From positions 1,240,001 through 1,304,000 of the forward strand of contig CAXKWD010000007.1 in the NCBI GenBank assembly GCA_964059195.1: DNA of 64,000 nt, written 5' to 3'. This document shows positions 9,459-20,484 of this stretch, piece after piece. The notes below the pieces were generated by a model. That model was given only the letters and a program-made list of their open reading frames with translations. It was not told where the DNA came from and ran no database searches. A program made the translations under genes and the position numbers. Numbering within the stretch: the stretch's first letter is position 1; each line of letters opens with the position of its first letter. The DNA comes from Ectobius pallidus (Eukaryota; Arthropoda; Insecta; Blattodea; Ectobiidae).

Positions 9459-11308
9459 AAATCAGGTAAACTGATGTAAGAAAGTGCCAGTATGTTTTTG
9501 TTTAATCAGTTATGATTGCAGTTACGATATGCAGAATACAAAAAAAGTCAAATTGGCTGGTTTCGGGATTTCAACCATGGAACTCCAGAATGTGAGGCCA
9601 AGACGTTACCATCCCTTCCACCTGGGTCAGTTTAACGGTCTAGTTGGATAAGCGCATGTTAAGCAATAGTGTTATTTGTCATAGCTAACTGTATTTTAAT
9701 TGCCAAAGCCTTATAAGATCACAGTAAAACAATTGATTTTGTTGTCATGATAACTGATGTGCATTTCATAAATTCTTTCGAATACCTATATTACCATAAA
9801 ATAGGCACAAAATTGAGCATTACTCCGAAACAGGTCAACCAAATTTATCCAATATCAATAGACGTCTTCCCATGGACATTATAAATGAGCATACCAAGTT
9901 TCATAAAAATCCGGTAAAGCGTATTTGAGTTACCGCGTCTTTAAAGTAGACACTAAATTGGGTTTTACTCCGGTACCGGTCTACCGATTTGGTCCAATAT
10001 CAGTAGACGTCTTCCTATGTACATTATAACTGGGCATACAAAGTTTCAGGAAAGTCCAATAAAGCATATCTGAGTTATCGCGACTTCTTTTATCTATATA
10101 TATAAAAATGAATGTATGTGTGTATGTGTGTGTGTGCGTCCTTTATGCATTACTACACCATTCATCCGATCGCCATGAAACTTTGGGAAGTTGTTGGGTA
10201 CATTCCCGGGAAGGTTTCTGTCATACTACATTTTTAATTTTAGCCTTCATTCGCGAGTTATGAGTGAAAAACGGGCAGAAAACGTGTATTTTTTGCGTTT
10301 TCGAAGCATCAGTTCTCAGTAATACATTTCAATGTCAAATCAATTACAGTAGGCTTTGGCTATTTTTGTCATAAAACCATCACGATCGCTTGAATGTTGT
10401 AGCTCACGCTGGTCGACTCATTTGTTTATCATGTCAAGGCACGCAGATATATGAAATTTTCAACCAACACCGAAGAGGATTATTATTATTATTATTATTA
10501 TTATTATAAGAGGGATAATCAATATAGGCCTAAATATGGTCAAACGTTGTTCGATTTGGACGAAACTCACTATACAGGGGTTTTCTGGGCCAAGTACCTC
10601 GAATCTGAGGTCGCTTTTACCAGGCGACGCTATCTAATCGTGGTATGTAATTCACGTGATTTAGGTGTTAATAAATATAATGATTTAACTACTATGCTCT
10701 TAATTTTTAATTTCTGAAATAATTATCGCGTGCGAAGCCGCGGGCACACGCTAGTATAAACATAAAAGGCACTAAATTGGCCATTATTCCGGTACTGGTC
10801 AACCGATTTGATCGAATATCAATAGACGTCTTTCCATGGACATTATAAATGCGTATACGAAGTTTCATAAAAATCCGATAAAGCGTATTTGTGTTACCGC
10901 GTCTTTAAAATAGACACTAAATTGTGTTTTACTCCGGTACCGGTCAACAGATTGGGTTCAAATTCAATAGGATACCTTTCATGGTCGTCATAAATGCGTA
11001 TGCCAAGTTTTATGGATATCCGATACAACGTATTTGAGCTATGGCGCCTTAATAATATAATCTATTAAAATAGGCACTAAATTGGGCATTACTCCGGTAC
11101 CGGTGAACCGATTTGGTTCAATATCAATAGGGTTCTTCCCATGGACATTATAAATGTGTTTTCCAAGTTTCATGAAATTCCGAAAAAGCGTATTTGTGCT
11201 ATGGCGCGTACAGTCATACGGACAGACGGACGGACAGACAGACAGACAGACGGACAGACATTTTTTCGTCCCCCACACATTCTCATAAAGTACCATACCG
11301 GCACGTAA
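9459..11308 (-). mobile_element. Helentron-like (HINE-type) element carrying a nested Helitron
   Basis: In minus orientation the 5' end at 11308 reads ACGTGCCGGTATGGTACTTTA. It is followed by CTGTCTGTC-rich sequence, several ~150-bp tandem units and a tRNA-like module (about 9552-9645). The 3' end has CATACTGGCACTT and the hairpin ATCAGTTTACCTGAT, here 9461-9475 as ATCAGGTAAACTGAT. The inverted copies of AAGTGCCAGTATG lie at the very 5' end but about 20 bp inside the 3' end, the asymmetric arrangement described for Helentrons. A Helitron (10093-10754) interrupts the tandem units; without it the element is about 1.19 kb. No transposase or Rep/helicase gene is present, so it is non-autonomous. 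Confidence 0.7.
10093..10754 (+). mobile_element. Non-autonomous Helitron (662 bp)
   Basis: Starts TCTATATATATAAAAATGAA after an A and ends CACACGCTAG before a T, the canonical Helitron ends and A/T insertion site. A GTGC...GCAC stem lies just before the CTAG. The insertion point is confirmed by uninterrupted copies of the host repeat: the CGACTTCTT...TATATTAACATAAAAGGC junction is seen intact (reverse complement) near 17970-18000. It contains a (TTA)n run at about 10480-10505 and an open frame (10451-10717) whose core resembles the peptide of the relics at 5191 and 23008. No Rep/helicase is present. Confidence 0.85.
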
Positions 11309-11309
11309 C

Positions 11310-11815
11310 TAGCCAATGGTAAGATTTCTTTGTACGTTATAATACTGTGTTATAGGCTAATGCCTGTGAGATACAGGGTGTTCAAGTTATCATACCGTGC
11401 GCCCGTATTGTTGGTTGCATGTTACAAGGGTAATACAAATAAATACACGAATTATGTAGTATGTGTGGTGGTCAAAATAGGGAACAATGAAAATTATCTC
11501 ATCGAATTCAATGACAATGCAAACTGATCTACACTAAACTTTGGCACGATTGGGAACGAACATTGTCTATAATATTTTGACTAAATAAATTTCTCTCCTA
11601 TTTTATGTCCTTAGTACTACTGTAAGTTAGGCACTGCTGATCCTTGAGTGTTGCATACATAGCTTATAATTAATCGACTAACAAACCGATGGTACATAGG
11701 AAGGAAATGATAAAACTCTGATAATCTTGTAGCCATCTCTCCCATAAAACAAACAATTTCGTCTTGGATTGCATCGTTATGTTTATATTTCCTGTTGTAC
11801 TCATAACTGCCATCG
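11310..11815. other. Anonymous DNA
   Basis: The minus frame 11617-11826 (about 70 codons) is open up to the adjacent MITE insertion but was not recognised. Confidence 0.35.
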
Positions 11816-11823
11816 ACCTGTAC

Positions 11824-12098
11824 CATAGGCGTACCGAGGGGGGGGTTTGGCGGGTTTGAACCCCCCCCCCCCCCATTGATTATAAAAAGGAAAATTGTAT
11901 AATTTTTTTAAGTCTGCCCATAAATTACTTAATACAAGTATAAAGCGTGGGAAGCTTAAAACTCGTTATTGTGCATCTTAATTTTTAAAATTTTCCGGGG
12001 GAGGACCCCCGGACCCCCCTCTCCCTGGGGGTATTCCATACCCCCCAGACCCCGCGGATGTTATAACCCCCCATATGGTCGGCCTGGTTACGCCTATG
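11824..12098. mobile_element. hAT-type MITE with 8-bp target duplication
   Basis: Ends are CATAGGCGTACCG and GGTTACGCCTATG (inverted repeats with one indel), flanked by ACCTGTAC at 11816-11823 and 12099-12106. An exact 8-bp target duplication is the hallmark of hAT elements. The 275-bp interior is very GC-skewed (runs of C and G beside both ends) and encodes nothing. The element at 53376-54896 shares the termini and the G-rich subterminal run, so they belong to one family. Confidence 0.8.
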
Positions 12099-12106
12099 AC
12101 CTGTAC

Positions 12107-14419
12107 CACTCTTTCTAAGAGACTCATGGGCTGATTTGTTTAAAATATTGCAGAAATTACAGTTTTTTTCATAAATAATACTTACCTTGCACATTTATCT
12201 AAAAATCTGATTTATATTTAGCCCGCTTCCGCCTTTTTTTAAACGCGGGGCCATTGTTAGACGAATGTTCACATTGTTGACGAACTTGATCTTCCTCATA
12301 CACTAACGGGCGGCAAGGTATGAAAATGTTGCTGTAAAGTTCTCAAACTTTTACCACACATTAACAGAAGATGGACATACTTTTTGATCATAAGCTGTCT
12401 AATTTCAAGCAATTTATTACATCGCCAACTTTAAAGAAAAACTGTTTTCAGGAGAAAGAGAAAGTAGCAAATTCTTTTTGATAATTGCTTGTAAAGTTAA
12501 AATTTTTATTGTCATGATAACTTATCTTGAACTGTGACTTTACCTGTACATGATATTACTTTGGATGCTCGCCAGTAATTACCGTTTCTATTAGTGTGTC
12601 CTGAAAGAGTTCAGGGTACTTATGCCACTGCTCCACGGCAATTTTTTTTCAATAGATTCTTTACATCTTTGATATTTTCTGGACATAATGGTTTTCTGGA
12701 GTACACTGCGGAGATATAACTGACAACATTTTGCAGCCTCTTTGAAGTAAGGATCGAAATATCTGTAATCTATCGACAACGAGAATAATAAGCTCCTGTC
12801 TTATGACACAAGTTTCATTAGTAAGTGACCCGAAATCTATATTAAACTGTTTACTGAAAATTCTTGCAAACAAATGTAACTGACTTTGCAGTCAGCAATG
12901 CCAGTTTCACTGTGTGCCTTACAATTCTGACAAGTGAATTCTCTATGATTTTTAGTGGTTGTAGTGACTCTCCTGACCAGAAAGTCTAGTAATAAATGCA
13001 ATGGCCTTCTGTCTTTTAGGCACCTCGAAGGGAATTATTTTTAACATTACTACAACATTATTATTATTACTGCATTTATCTTTAATTAAAATTATTTAAA
13101 ACAGTAGGTTTAACAAATTATTCGTTGATACAATACATGCCTGTACTTTTCTGTTTTTTCCTATTGCCACGATTAATGTCACTAGCCATAGATGATCCTC
13201 CTTCACCTTCCATTCCGAACAACACAGCACTGACGAACATTCAGTTGTGGAAGCATTAAAACTTGGGTATATTACCCTGCCACCTGACGTATCTCCATTA
13301 TTGTGTACGAAAGTGACAAAAAAGCGTTTTGATTGTCAAGCGGCGAAGGACTAACAGCGTTTTGAAAGTCCATACTAAGTTCAGACCTCTGTAACTACGA
13401 GAAAAATAGCATTTTGATCCTGTTGTCAAGTTCATAATGTAGAGAGATACATATACAATGATATGCCACCAATAACTCATTTTCGAAAAATTGTGGACAA
13501 ACAGCGTTTTGAATGTCTACTCCTTTAATATATTAGCTAAGATCAGTATTTACAAAAAGAAACTATGAGGTACGAATTTAGTTTGAATCCTAAATGACCC
13601 CTATTTAAATGATTTCTCGGATTTCCACTGTCATTTTTAGAGATCCACCGTTGCTTCATGTTCTTCTGAGAACTGATACAAATATATCCAAGATATCAAT
13701 TCGTGTTAGACTAATTTACTCATATTTTTAATGAATACATCTTCAACTATTTACTCAAACTCTCCTACACACTCAAGCATTACTGAGATTCCAATATAAA
13801 CTTTGTTAGAGAAATCAGAACGAAGATAAATATTTCGGCGAATACAGTCTTCCACGATGGAATATGGTTCTTCATCTGCAGACCTTACATCTCTCATAAT
13901 GCCCTGAAAAAAAAACAGAAAAGTAATTCAAAATCTACCACGACCACTACATTTTCAAGGGGTTAAACTATTGCCTCATGACTATTTCAGCAAATACGCT
14001 TGCACCATTCTTCTGCATTGGCAGAATGTATAGACAAAAGTACGTTACAGACACGGCAATGGGAGCTACAGAACTATGGATCTTACAGAAACAGAAACAT
14101 TTCTGACTATAAAATTCACCACGTCGAGGAAAAATCTAAAGAATTAAAATGGATCTTGCAAAGAAAAGGAGAGTTATTTCTTTAGCGGACAAAATGTCGG
14201 TAAGAGCTGATTTGACAGTTTCTTATGACGATACAAAGGAACGACGTCACTGCCATCTTTCTATAAGAAAAAGAAACTTCGCCCTTACGTTAAATTCCAT
14301 CATCACAACCGACCAAAAGTCGGCGTGGAATGTTAGGCTGTATGGATAATTTTGTTTGAACAGATTTACCTCTGCATTAAACGAGATTAGATTATTTCTC
14401 GTTAGAGACTCCATCTAAA
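12107..14419. other. Anonymous intergenic DNA
   Basis: Only short, unrecognised open frames (for example 12591-12873 minus in two overlapping frames, 14000-14349 plus). The phrase ACAGCGTTTTGAA recurs near 13349 and 13500, a minor local repeat. Confidence 0.4.
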
Positions 14420-14625
14420 AACTAAACTAAACCAAACTCCATGGCACTACATCCCTTTGGGGGACTAGGTCTACCATCCGACCATCTAACTGATGGCAGT
14501 ATTGGGGGTATGTTGTCCCCATGCCAACTCCCATGGCCGTTCTCATGGCTAAAAGAACCGAAACCGCTATTTCTTCACAGCGCCTCAAGTGTAAGGTTTT
14601 ATCACTACAGAGTGATCTTTATCCC
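14420..14625 (-). repeat. SINE-like interspersed repeat (copy a)
   Basis: On the minus strand the GGTCGGATGGTAGACCTAG block followed by GGGATGTAGTGCCATGGAG and a TTTAGTTTAGTTTT tail matches the plus-strand block at 15405-15480. The 104-codon plus-strand frame at 14441-14755 overlaps this repeat and is not called as a gene. Confidence 0.55.
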
Positions 14626-15159
14626 AAGCAGAACAAATGACATAACAAATGGCGGCTTGTTTAAACATCATAATTATTTTTTATCTGGATGGTTTATTTT
14701 TGGCAGACCCGTTCCTCGTACAATATGTATACATGGTACGCAGTTTCATTCTTAATACAGTACAGTTATATCTTTTGGTTATGGAATTGGGGTGAATAAA
14801 GCAATATTTTCGAAATCTATCTCGTGATAAAATTATAAGTATTTGTTCTAGAGTTGTTATAGAATCACACAAACGCCGAAGAATCACATTTCAAATATCC
14901 ATTTTCTGATTTTCTGGTTTTTATTATTTGTAACTTATTCTTTTGTATTAGAAAGGTTAAATGAATACGACACTTTGCTTTGTTGATTATGCTCAGTGAA
15001 CTCCATATGTCAGTTTCTTGCGAACAAATGTACAAAACTACTTTTGGCCAAAGATGACCAAACTTTCACCCACCATCCATCGTGACTGTATCACGAGATG
15101 ATGATACATGCAGATCATTGTTAAATAACAACATTTGGTCATATTGTATTGACCCCTGC

Positions 15160-15300
15160 ATAATCTAGTAGTTAGCATTCCTCACGACGTGCATGGATTT
15201 GATCCCGGGTGCCTTCTCCGATTATTCTGAGGTGGGGAAGTCTGGAAAGTGTGCACTCAACCTCATGAGGACAACTGAGGAACCGGTTTACAAAGAAATA
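15160..15300 (+). repeat. tRNA-like SINE head
   Basis: The segment TCTAGTAGTTAGCATTCCTC ... GGATTTGATCCCGGGTGC has the order and spacing of degraded tRNA A and B boxes (B-box consensus GGTTCRANNCC), as in tRNA-derived SINEs. The following GGTGGGGAAGTCTGG...CCTCATGAGGACAACTGAGG is SINE-body-like. No cloverleaf can be completed, so it is not a tRNA gene. Confidence 0.5.
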
Positions 15301-15404
15301 GAACTCTAGACAAGAATACCATAAATAATTATGTCATCGTGATGAGCACATGCCTCAAATCCTGTTATTTTCAAATGATGTTGAAAATGGTAGCAAATGT
15401 CACA

Positions 15405-15480
15405 TTGGTCGGATGGTAGGCCTTGTCTCAACATGGGATGTAATGCCACGGAGTTTTAGTTAGTATTCTACTGGAATTAC
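15405..15480 (+). repeat. SINE-like interspersed repeat (copy b)
   Basis: GGTCGGATGGTAGGCCTTG ... GGGATGTAATGCCACGGAG, then TTTTAGTTAGT, matches the inverted copy at 14420-14625. It may be the 3' part of the SINE whose head lies at 15160-15300; the link is inference. Confidence 0.5.
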
Positions 15481-15986
15481 CTTCGGTATATATAACTCGA
15501 ACCTGTTGCCACTAAAACCTAATGTCTCCTATAGGATACACTACGTCTTTCTTGCTGAACAATGTAACCAGAGTTTTTATTTTTATTATTCTGAAACGGA
15601 ATAAGTGATAATTTAAAAATGATGAAATCCATAGTTCCACTCAGGACTGAGGCAAAAGCCTTCTGGTGGGGCAAAGTACCACCAAAAAAAAACCTTCTTA
15701 TAGGAAATGTTCATTAGGCTGTAACTCTCTTCCATTTGCACAAATACAAAGCATAGTCCAACCCAGTCCAACTGAAAACTTTCTATCAAATTAATATCAT
15801 ATGTTTGAAAATTTCCGAAATTATGAAGAAAAAATTGTCATGGTAAGTGAACATTATTTATCTCTATATAACTAAATCCCATGTCCCACAATCCAATGTT
15901 CCTGGCTATGCACACCAGTCAGGTGCCCACTGCCGAAACGTTTTCATAATTTCCAGGACACATCAGACTTAATTCCCGTTGTAAAA
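15481..15986. other. Anonymous DNA
   Basis: Nothing recognised beyond short A-runs. Confidence 0.4.
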
Positions 15987-16130
15987 CTAGCAGTTAAAAC
16001 TATCAGGTGCCCGCGACTTCGCCCACGATAATTAAGTCGAATATTAAAAATTAAGGCAAAATAATTCAAACATTATATTTATTAACACTTGCAGGCGAAA
16101 CATCCATAGACCTCAACTAAACGATTAATA

Positions 16131-16970
16131 AAATCAGGTAAACAGATATAACAAAGTGCCAGTATGATTTGTTGAATCAGTTATAATTGGAATTATGATA
16201 TGCAGAAAATAAGTTTTTCTAATCAGATAAAATCGACCAGCGTCAGCAGAACTACAGATTTGTGATACCTTGACAATTGCGCACTCACATAAAAATAAAA
16301 TAAAAAAATCCAAGTCAAATCGGCCGGCTCCAGGATTTGATCCGGGAACCTCCAGAATACGAGTCCAAGGAGTTACCACTTGGCCAACTCAGTCAGTTTG
16401 ACGGTGTCATTTGATAAGCATATGTGAACTGTCAAAATTAAAAAAAAACATGTGACTTTTAATTAGTCCTTACTCTGGTACCGGTCAGCCGAATAGGTCC
16501 AAAATTAAAAGGTTTCTTACCATGGACATGATAAATGTGTATACCAAGTTTCATGAAAATCCGAAAAAGCGTATTTGAGTTATAGCGCTTTTAAATAAAA
16601 CCACTAAATTGGGTTTTACTCCGGCACCGGTCAATAGATTAGGTTCAAATTCAATAAGGTACTTCTCATGGACGTCATAAATGCGTATACCATGTTTCAT
16701 GGAAATCCGATACAGCGTATTTGAGCTATGGCGCCTTTTTAAAATCATCTATTAAAGTAGGCACTAAATTGGGCATTACTCCGATATCGGTGAAACGATT
16801 TGGTTCAATATAAATAGGATTCTTCCCATGGATATTATAAATGTGTTTTCCAAGTTTCATGAAAATCCGAAAAAGCGTATTTGAGTTATGGTGCGTACAG
16901 ACACACGGACGGACGGTCAGACATTTTTCGTCCCCCACACACAATCTCATAAAGTACCATACTGGCACTT
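16131..16970 (-). mobile_element. Helentron-like (HINE-type) element inside a Helitron
   Basis: Minus orientation: 5' end AAGTGCCAGTATGGTACTTT at 16970, a CGTCCGTCCGTGTGTCTGT run, three ~150-bp units, a tRNA-like module (about 16310-16400), inner inverted repeat CATACTGGCACTT (16166-16154) and terminal hairpin at 16133-16147. It interrupts the Helitron between ACGATTAATA and AATTAATG; the matching empty site is present in the Helitron at 23008-23413 near 23130. No clear target duplication is seen. The open frames at 16134-16379, 16551-16748 and 16726-16968 are repeat-derived. Confidence 0.75.
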
Positions 16971-17461
16971 AATAATTAATGAAACAGCCATTAATCCGGC
17001 TTTGAAGTGAATTCCTCGATTAGAAAGCCCACAAAACCCCTGCATAGTGAATTTCGTCCAAATCGACCAATGTTTTCACATTTAGGCCTATAGGCTATTC
17101 ATTATCCCTCTTCCGTCTATGTTGAAAATTTTAGATGTCTGCGGGCCTTGGCATAAACAAATTAATCGACCAGGGTGGTTTTACAAAATGAAGCGACACA
17201 TAACAAAAATAGGCAAAGCCATCTGCAATTAACTTGACAAATGAAAATGCATTAGGCCTACTGAAAACTGATGCTTGGTTGGCGAAAAAATCACGTTTTC
17301 TGACAGTTTTTTTACTTACAACTGGCGAACGAAAGCGAAAATAAACATTCCGGCATTCGCCCGTTCTTCAGTCCATTTACGTTTAAAATTAGAGTTCTCT
17401 GCGTTCACTAGATTTTGCTGGGCATCGCGGACAGACAGAAAGACAAACACTTCCTTTTATT

Positions 17462-18624
17462 AAGTGCCAGTATGGTACTTTATGAGATTGTCTGTTCGTC
17501 TGTCCGTCCATCCTTCCGTGTGTCTGTACGCGCCATAACTCAAATACGCTTTTTCGGATTTTCATGAAACTTGGAAAACACATTTATAATGTCCATGGGA
17601 AGAACCCTATTGATATTGAACCAAATCGGTTCACCATCGGTACCGGAGTAATGCCCAACTTAGTGTCTGTTTTAATAGATTATAATAGAAAGGCGCAATA
17701 ACTCAAATACGCTGTATCGGATTTCCATGAAACTTGGTATACGCATTTATGACGTGAATGAGGAGTACCCTTTTGAATTTCAACCTAATCTGTTGACCGG
17801 TACCGGAGTAAAAACCAATTTAGTGTCTATTTTAAAGGCGCAATAACTCAAATACGCTTTCTCGGATTTTTATGAAACTTCGTACACGCATTTATAGTGT
17901 CCATGAAAAGACGTCTATTGATACTTGACCAAATCGGTTGTCCAGTACCGGAATAATGTCCAATTTAGTGCCTTTTATGTTAATATATAAGAAGTCGCGA
18001 TAACTCAAATATGCTTTGTTGGATTTTCCTGAAACTTTGTATACTCATTTATAATGTACATGGGAAGACGTCTACAGTTATTAGACCAAATAGGTAGACC
18101 GGTACCGGAGTAAAACCCAATTTAGTGTCTATTTTAAAGACGCGGTAACTCAAATACGCTTTACCGGATTTTTATGAAACTTGGTGTACACATTTATAAT
18201 GTCAATGGGAAGACGTCTATTGATATTGGATAAAATCGGTTGACCTGTTTCGGAGTAATGCTCAATTTAGTGCCTATTTTATGATAATATACGTATTCGA
18301 AAGAATTTATGAAATGCAAATCAATTAACATGACAACAAAGTCAATTGTTTTACTGTGATCTTATAAGGCTTTGGCAATTGAAATACAGTTAGCTATGAC
18401 AAATAACACCATTGCTTTACATGCGCTTATCCAGCTAGACCGTTAAACTGGCCCAGGTGGCTGAGATGGTAACGTCTTGGCCTCACATTGTGGAGTTCAA
18501 TGGTTGAAATCCCGAAACCGGCCAGTTTGACTTTTTTTTGTATTCTGCATATCATAATTGCAATCATAACTGATTAAACAAAAACATACTGGCCCTTTGT
18601 TACATCAGTTTACCAGATTTTGTT
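17462..18624 (+). mobile_element. Helentron-like (HINE-type) element, five tandem units
   Basis: The 5' end is AAGTGCCAGTATGGTACTTT. Then come GTCCGTCC repeats and five ~150-bp units starting near 17535, 17698, 17843, 17998 and 18143. Each unit runs from AACTCAAATACGCTTT to AATTTAGTG and most carry the palindrome CCGGTACCGG. A tRNA-like module follows (about 18450-18530), then CATACTGGCCCTT and the hairpin ATCAGTTTACCAGAT at 18604-18618. It sits in the host Helitron between CTTTTATT and ATTATATAG; the uninterrupted CTTTTATTATTGTAG site is at about 23395. The best copy in the window for defining the family. Confidence 0.8.
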
Positions 18625-18765
18625 ATTATATAGACAAGGCATTCAAGTCATTTCAATTTAGTGCTCATAAGTCAATAATGAAGCGAAATAGGGTTACAAT
18701 TTTAATTAAATCGACTTCATGCCTTCTTAGTGATCGCTAAAAACCTAATTCTTAATCATTTAGAC

Positions 18766-19885
18766 CAGGCCTGTCCAACTTCAGAAGTACTGGGGGCCAA
18801 AATATTTCGACAATTGATGCTGAGAGCCAAAAACACTAAACGTTTCATTCACATAAATATAACAGTAAAGTACAGCAGACCAAATTGTTGAAATAGGATT
18901 CATTACCAGTAGGCCGAAATTAGTACTTAATGTGAGCACTGATGATTTTCAGATTGCTTCACTAAAGTATGTATGTCCACTTCTATGATAGTAACTGCCA
19001 GTTTTAGTAGGTGTAACAAGGAATCATCAGTGAGACAGCTCCTATATTCATTTTTTATGAATTTCGTGTTGGAGAAAGCACTCTCACGTATATATATATA
19101 TATATATATAAGTGCTTCCAAACATTGAGGAAAGCTGCAAACCAAAATCTCTAAGCTGAGGAAACCTGCCCTCTGGATGTAGCTTAAAAAGTTGAGCCCT
19201 CTTTCAGACCTGGTTTGAAGAAAAGGATCAGCCCGAAGATCACAGAGCTCCAGTTGATACATGGATGGCTGATTCTCAATATCCACATTCAAAGGGTCAT
19301 TAAAAAGCAGTAGTTTACCTTTAATATTTTCAAAGTCAGAAAATCTTCCCTTGAATTCTTGAATAATAACTTCAATATTTTCACAAAACTCAGAAAAATT
19401 ACCATCTTCAATTTCTCCTGACAGCTCTTGACAACATGGAAAGTGTGTTAAATAATTTCTTGATAAAGTTGATTACAGGAATTTTAAAACCATTAACATG
19501 ACCACTAACCCTGAAACACTTTGATTTTTGCCCTGAAGTCTCTGGTTCAATTCATTCAAGTATTGTGTCAGGTCAGTCATGAAAGAAAGCTGCCTTAGAA
19601 AGTCTGGATCTTCAACCCGTCGAACAAGATTTTCACTATCTTTGGCAGGCCTACTGTCCTTTTAAAATTCTGGAATCTCATTCCTCAGTGCATTACCTGC
19701 AATCAGCCAGAGTACATTTGCGTGGAGTGCTGTATCTCTATATTGGGCTTGCAGCTCATCCAACAATTCCCGGAAACTGCAGTTATTAGTTGTCGTATTA
19801 GAAGTATCATTAGAAGTATCCGCGGGCCACAAAACTGTGAGAGCGGGCCGCATGCGGCCCGAGGGCCGCGGGTTGGACAGGCCTG
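18766..19885 (-). mobile_element. Decayed hAT transposon with perfect target duplication
   Basis: Terminal inverted repeats CAGGCCTGTCCAAC (14 of 14) are flanked by ATTTAGAC at 18758-18765 and 19886-19893. The 8-bp duplication and the CAGG...TCCAAC ends identify a hAT element. It is 1,120 bp. The interior encodes, on the minus strand and across several frames, only the C-terminal half of a transposase. The GC-rich subterminal stretch at 19820-19872 (GGGCCGCATGCGGCCC) is palindromic. A (TA)n run at about 19088-19110 interrupts the coding relic. Confidence 0.9.
18927..19850 (-). pseudogene. hAT transposase C-terminal remnant
   Basis: From 19850 down, broken frames read LLDELQAQYRDTALHANVLWL, SFMTDLTQYLNELNQRLQGK, HFPCCQELSGEIEDGNFSEF, NDPLNVDIENQPSMYQLELC and finally ESAFSNTKFIKNEYRSCLTDDSLLHLL. 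The last block is the conserved hAT dimerisation region (usual form [CE]-[ES]-x-F-S-x-M-K-x-x-K-[SN]-x-x-R-S-x-L-T-D) seen in the Charlie/GTF2IRD2-like group. Stops and frame changes, a missing N-terminus and the microsatellite inside the frame make it inactive. The longest unbroken part is 18927-19292. Confidence 0.8.
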
Positions 19886-20375
19886 ATTTAGACCATGAGC
19901 CACCAATATGAAACCCTCCCCCTCCCCCGTGGTAATTTCCGACACATATTTTTTTTATTGGTATTGCCATCAAGTTTAAGTTTTTAGTTGTTTGCCCCTT
20001 ATCAATTACAGCATTTACCCGGAAATCCGGAGAAAATAAATTTGTTTTAATTTTTCATTGTTCTTTGCTCCTAATATTCCCAGGGAATTTCTGACTTACA
20101 CATTTTTGTTGGTATTGGCATCTAGTTTAAAATGTCAGTTGTTTGCCCCGTATAAATTACAACATATCCCCGGAAAACCCGAAAAACCACGAAAATCCGG
20201 AGAAAATGAGTTTGTTTTAATTTTTTTTTTATCTTTGCTCTTTGATACTAATATTCCCAGGGAATTTCTGAATCACATAATTTTTGTTGCTATTGCCAAA
20301 TAGTTTAAGGTTTCAGTTGTTTTCCCCTTACCAATTACATCATGACAAATAATACTGAAAAAAATCCTGATGCTG

Positions 20376-20415
<40 letters not shown>

Positions 20416-20423
20416 GATTTATT
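20376..20423 (-). repeat. LINE tail: (TATC)n with AATAAA
   Basis: (GATA)n on the plus strand at 20376-20414 is the (TATC)n 3' tail of the LINE read on the minus strand. AATAAA (20423-20418, minus) precedes it directly. Short-repeat tails replace poly(A) in several LINE clades, so this marks the 3' terminus. Confidence 0.8.
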
Positions 20424-20484
20424 GCTGGAGACATATACAATGTTTAGCAACGTCAAGAATATAAGATACAACTTATAATTATAA

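Larger units (their letters stand above)
15987..18634 (-). mobile_element. Helitron split by two HINE-type insertions
   Basis: On the minus strand the 3' terminus ends with CTAG at 15990-15987, after a GCGAAGTCGCGGGC hairpin region. The host sequence resumes at 16971-17461 and 18625-18634. Those three pieces align in order with the uninterrupted Helitron at 23008-23413 (shared CCGGCTTT-AAGTGAATTCCTCG, ACCCCTGCATAGTGA, AGGCCTATAGGCTATTCATT, CTTCCTTTTATT). The present copy has about 270 bp more in its middle than the 23-kb copy. Removing the two inserts rebuilds a Helitron of about 645 bp. No coding capacity. Confidence 0.75.

Noticed and set aside
15160..15300. tRNA gene
   Set aside because: Only loose A/B-box spacing; no acceptor stem or anticodon arm can be drawn, and SINE-type sequence follows.
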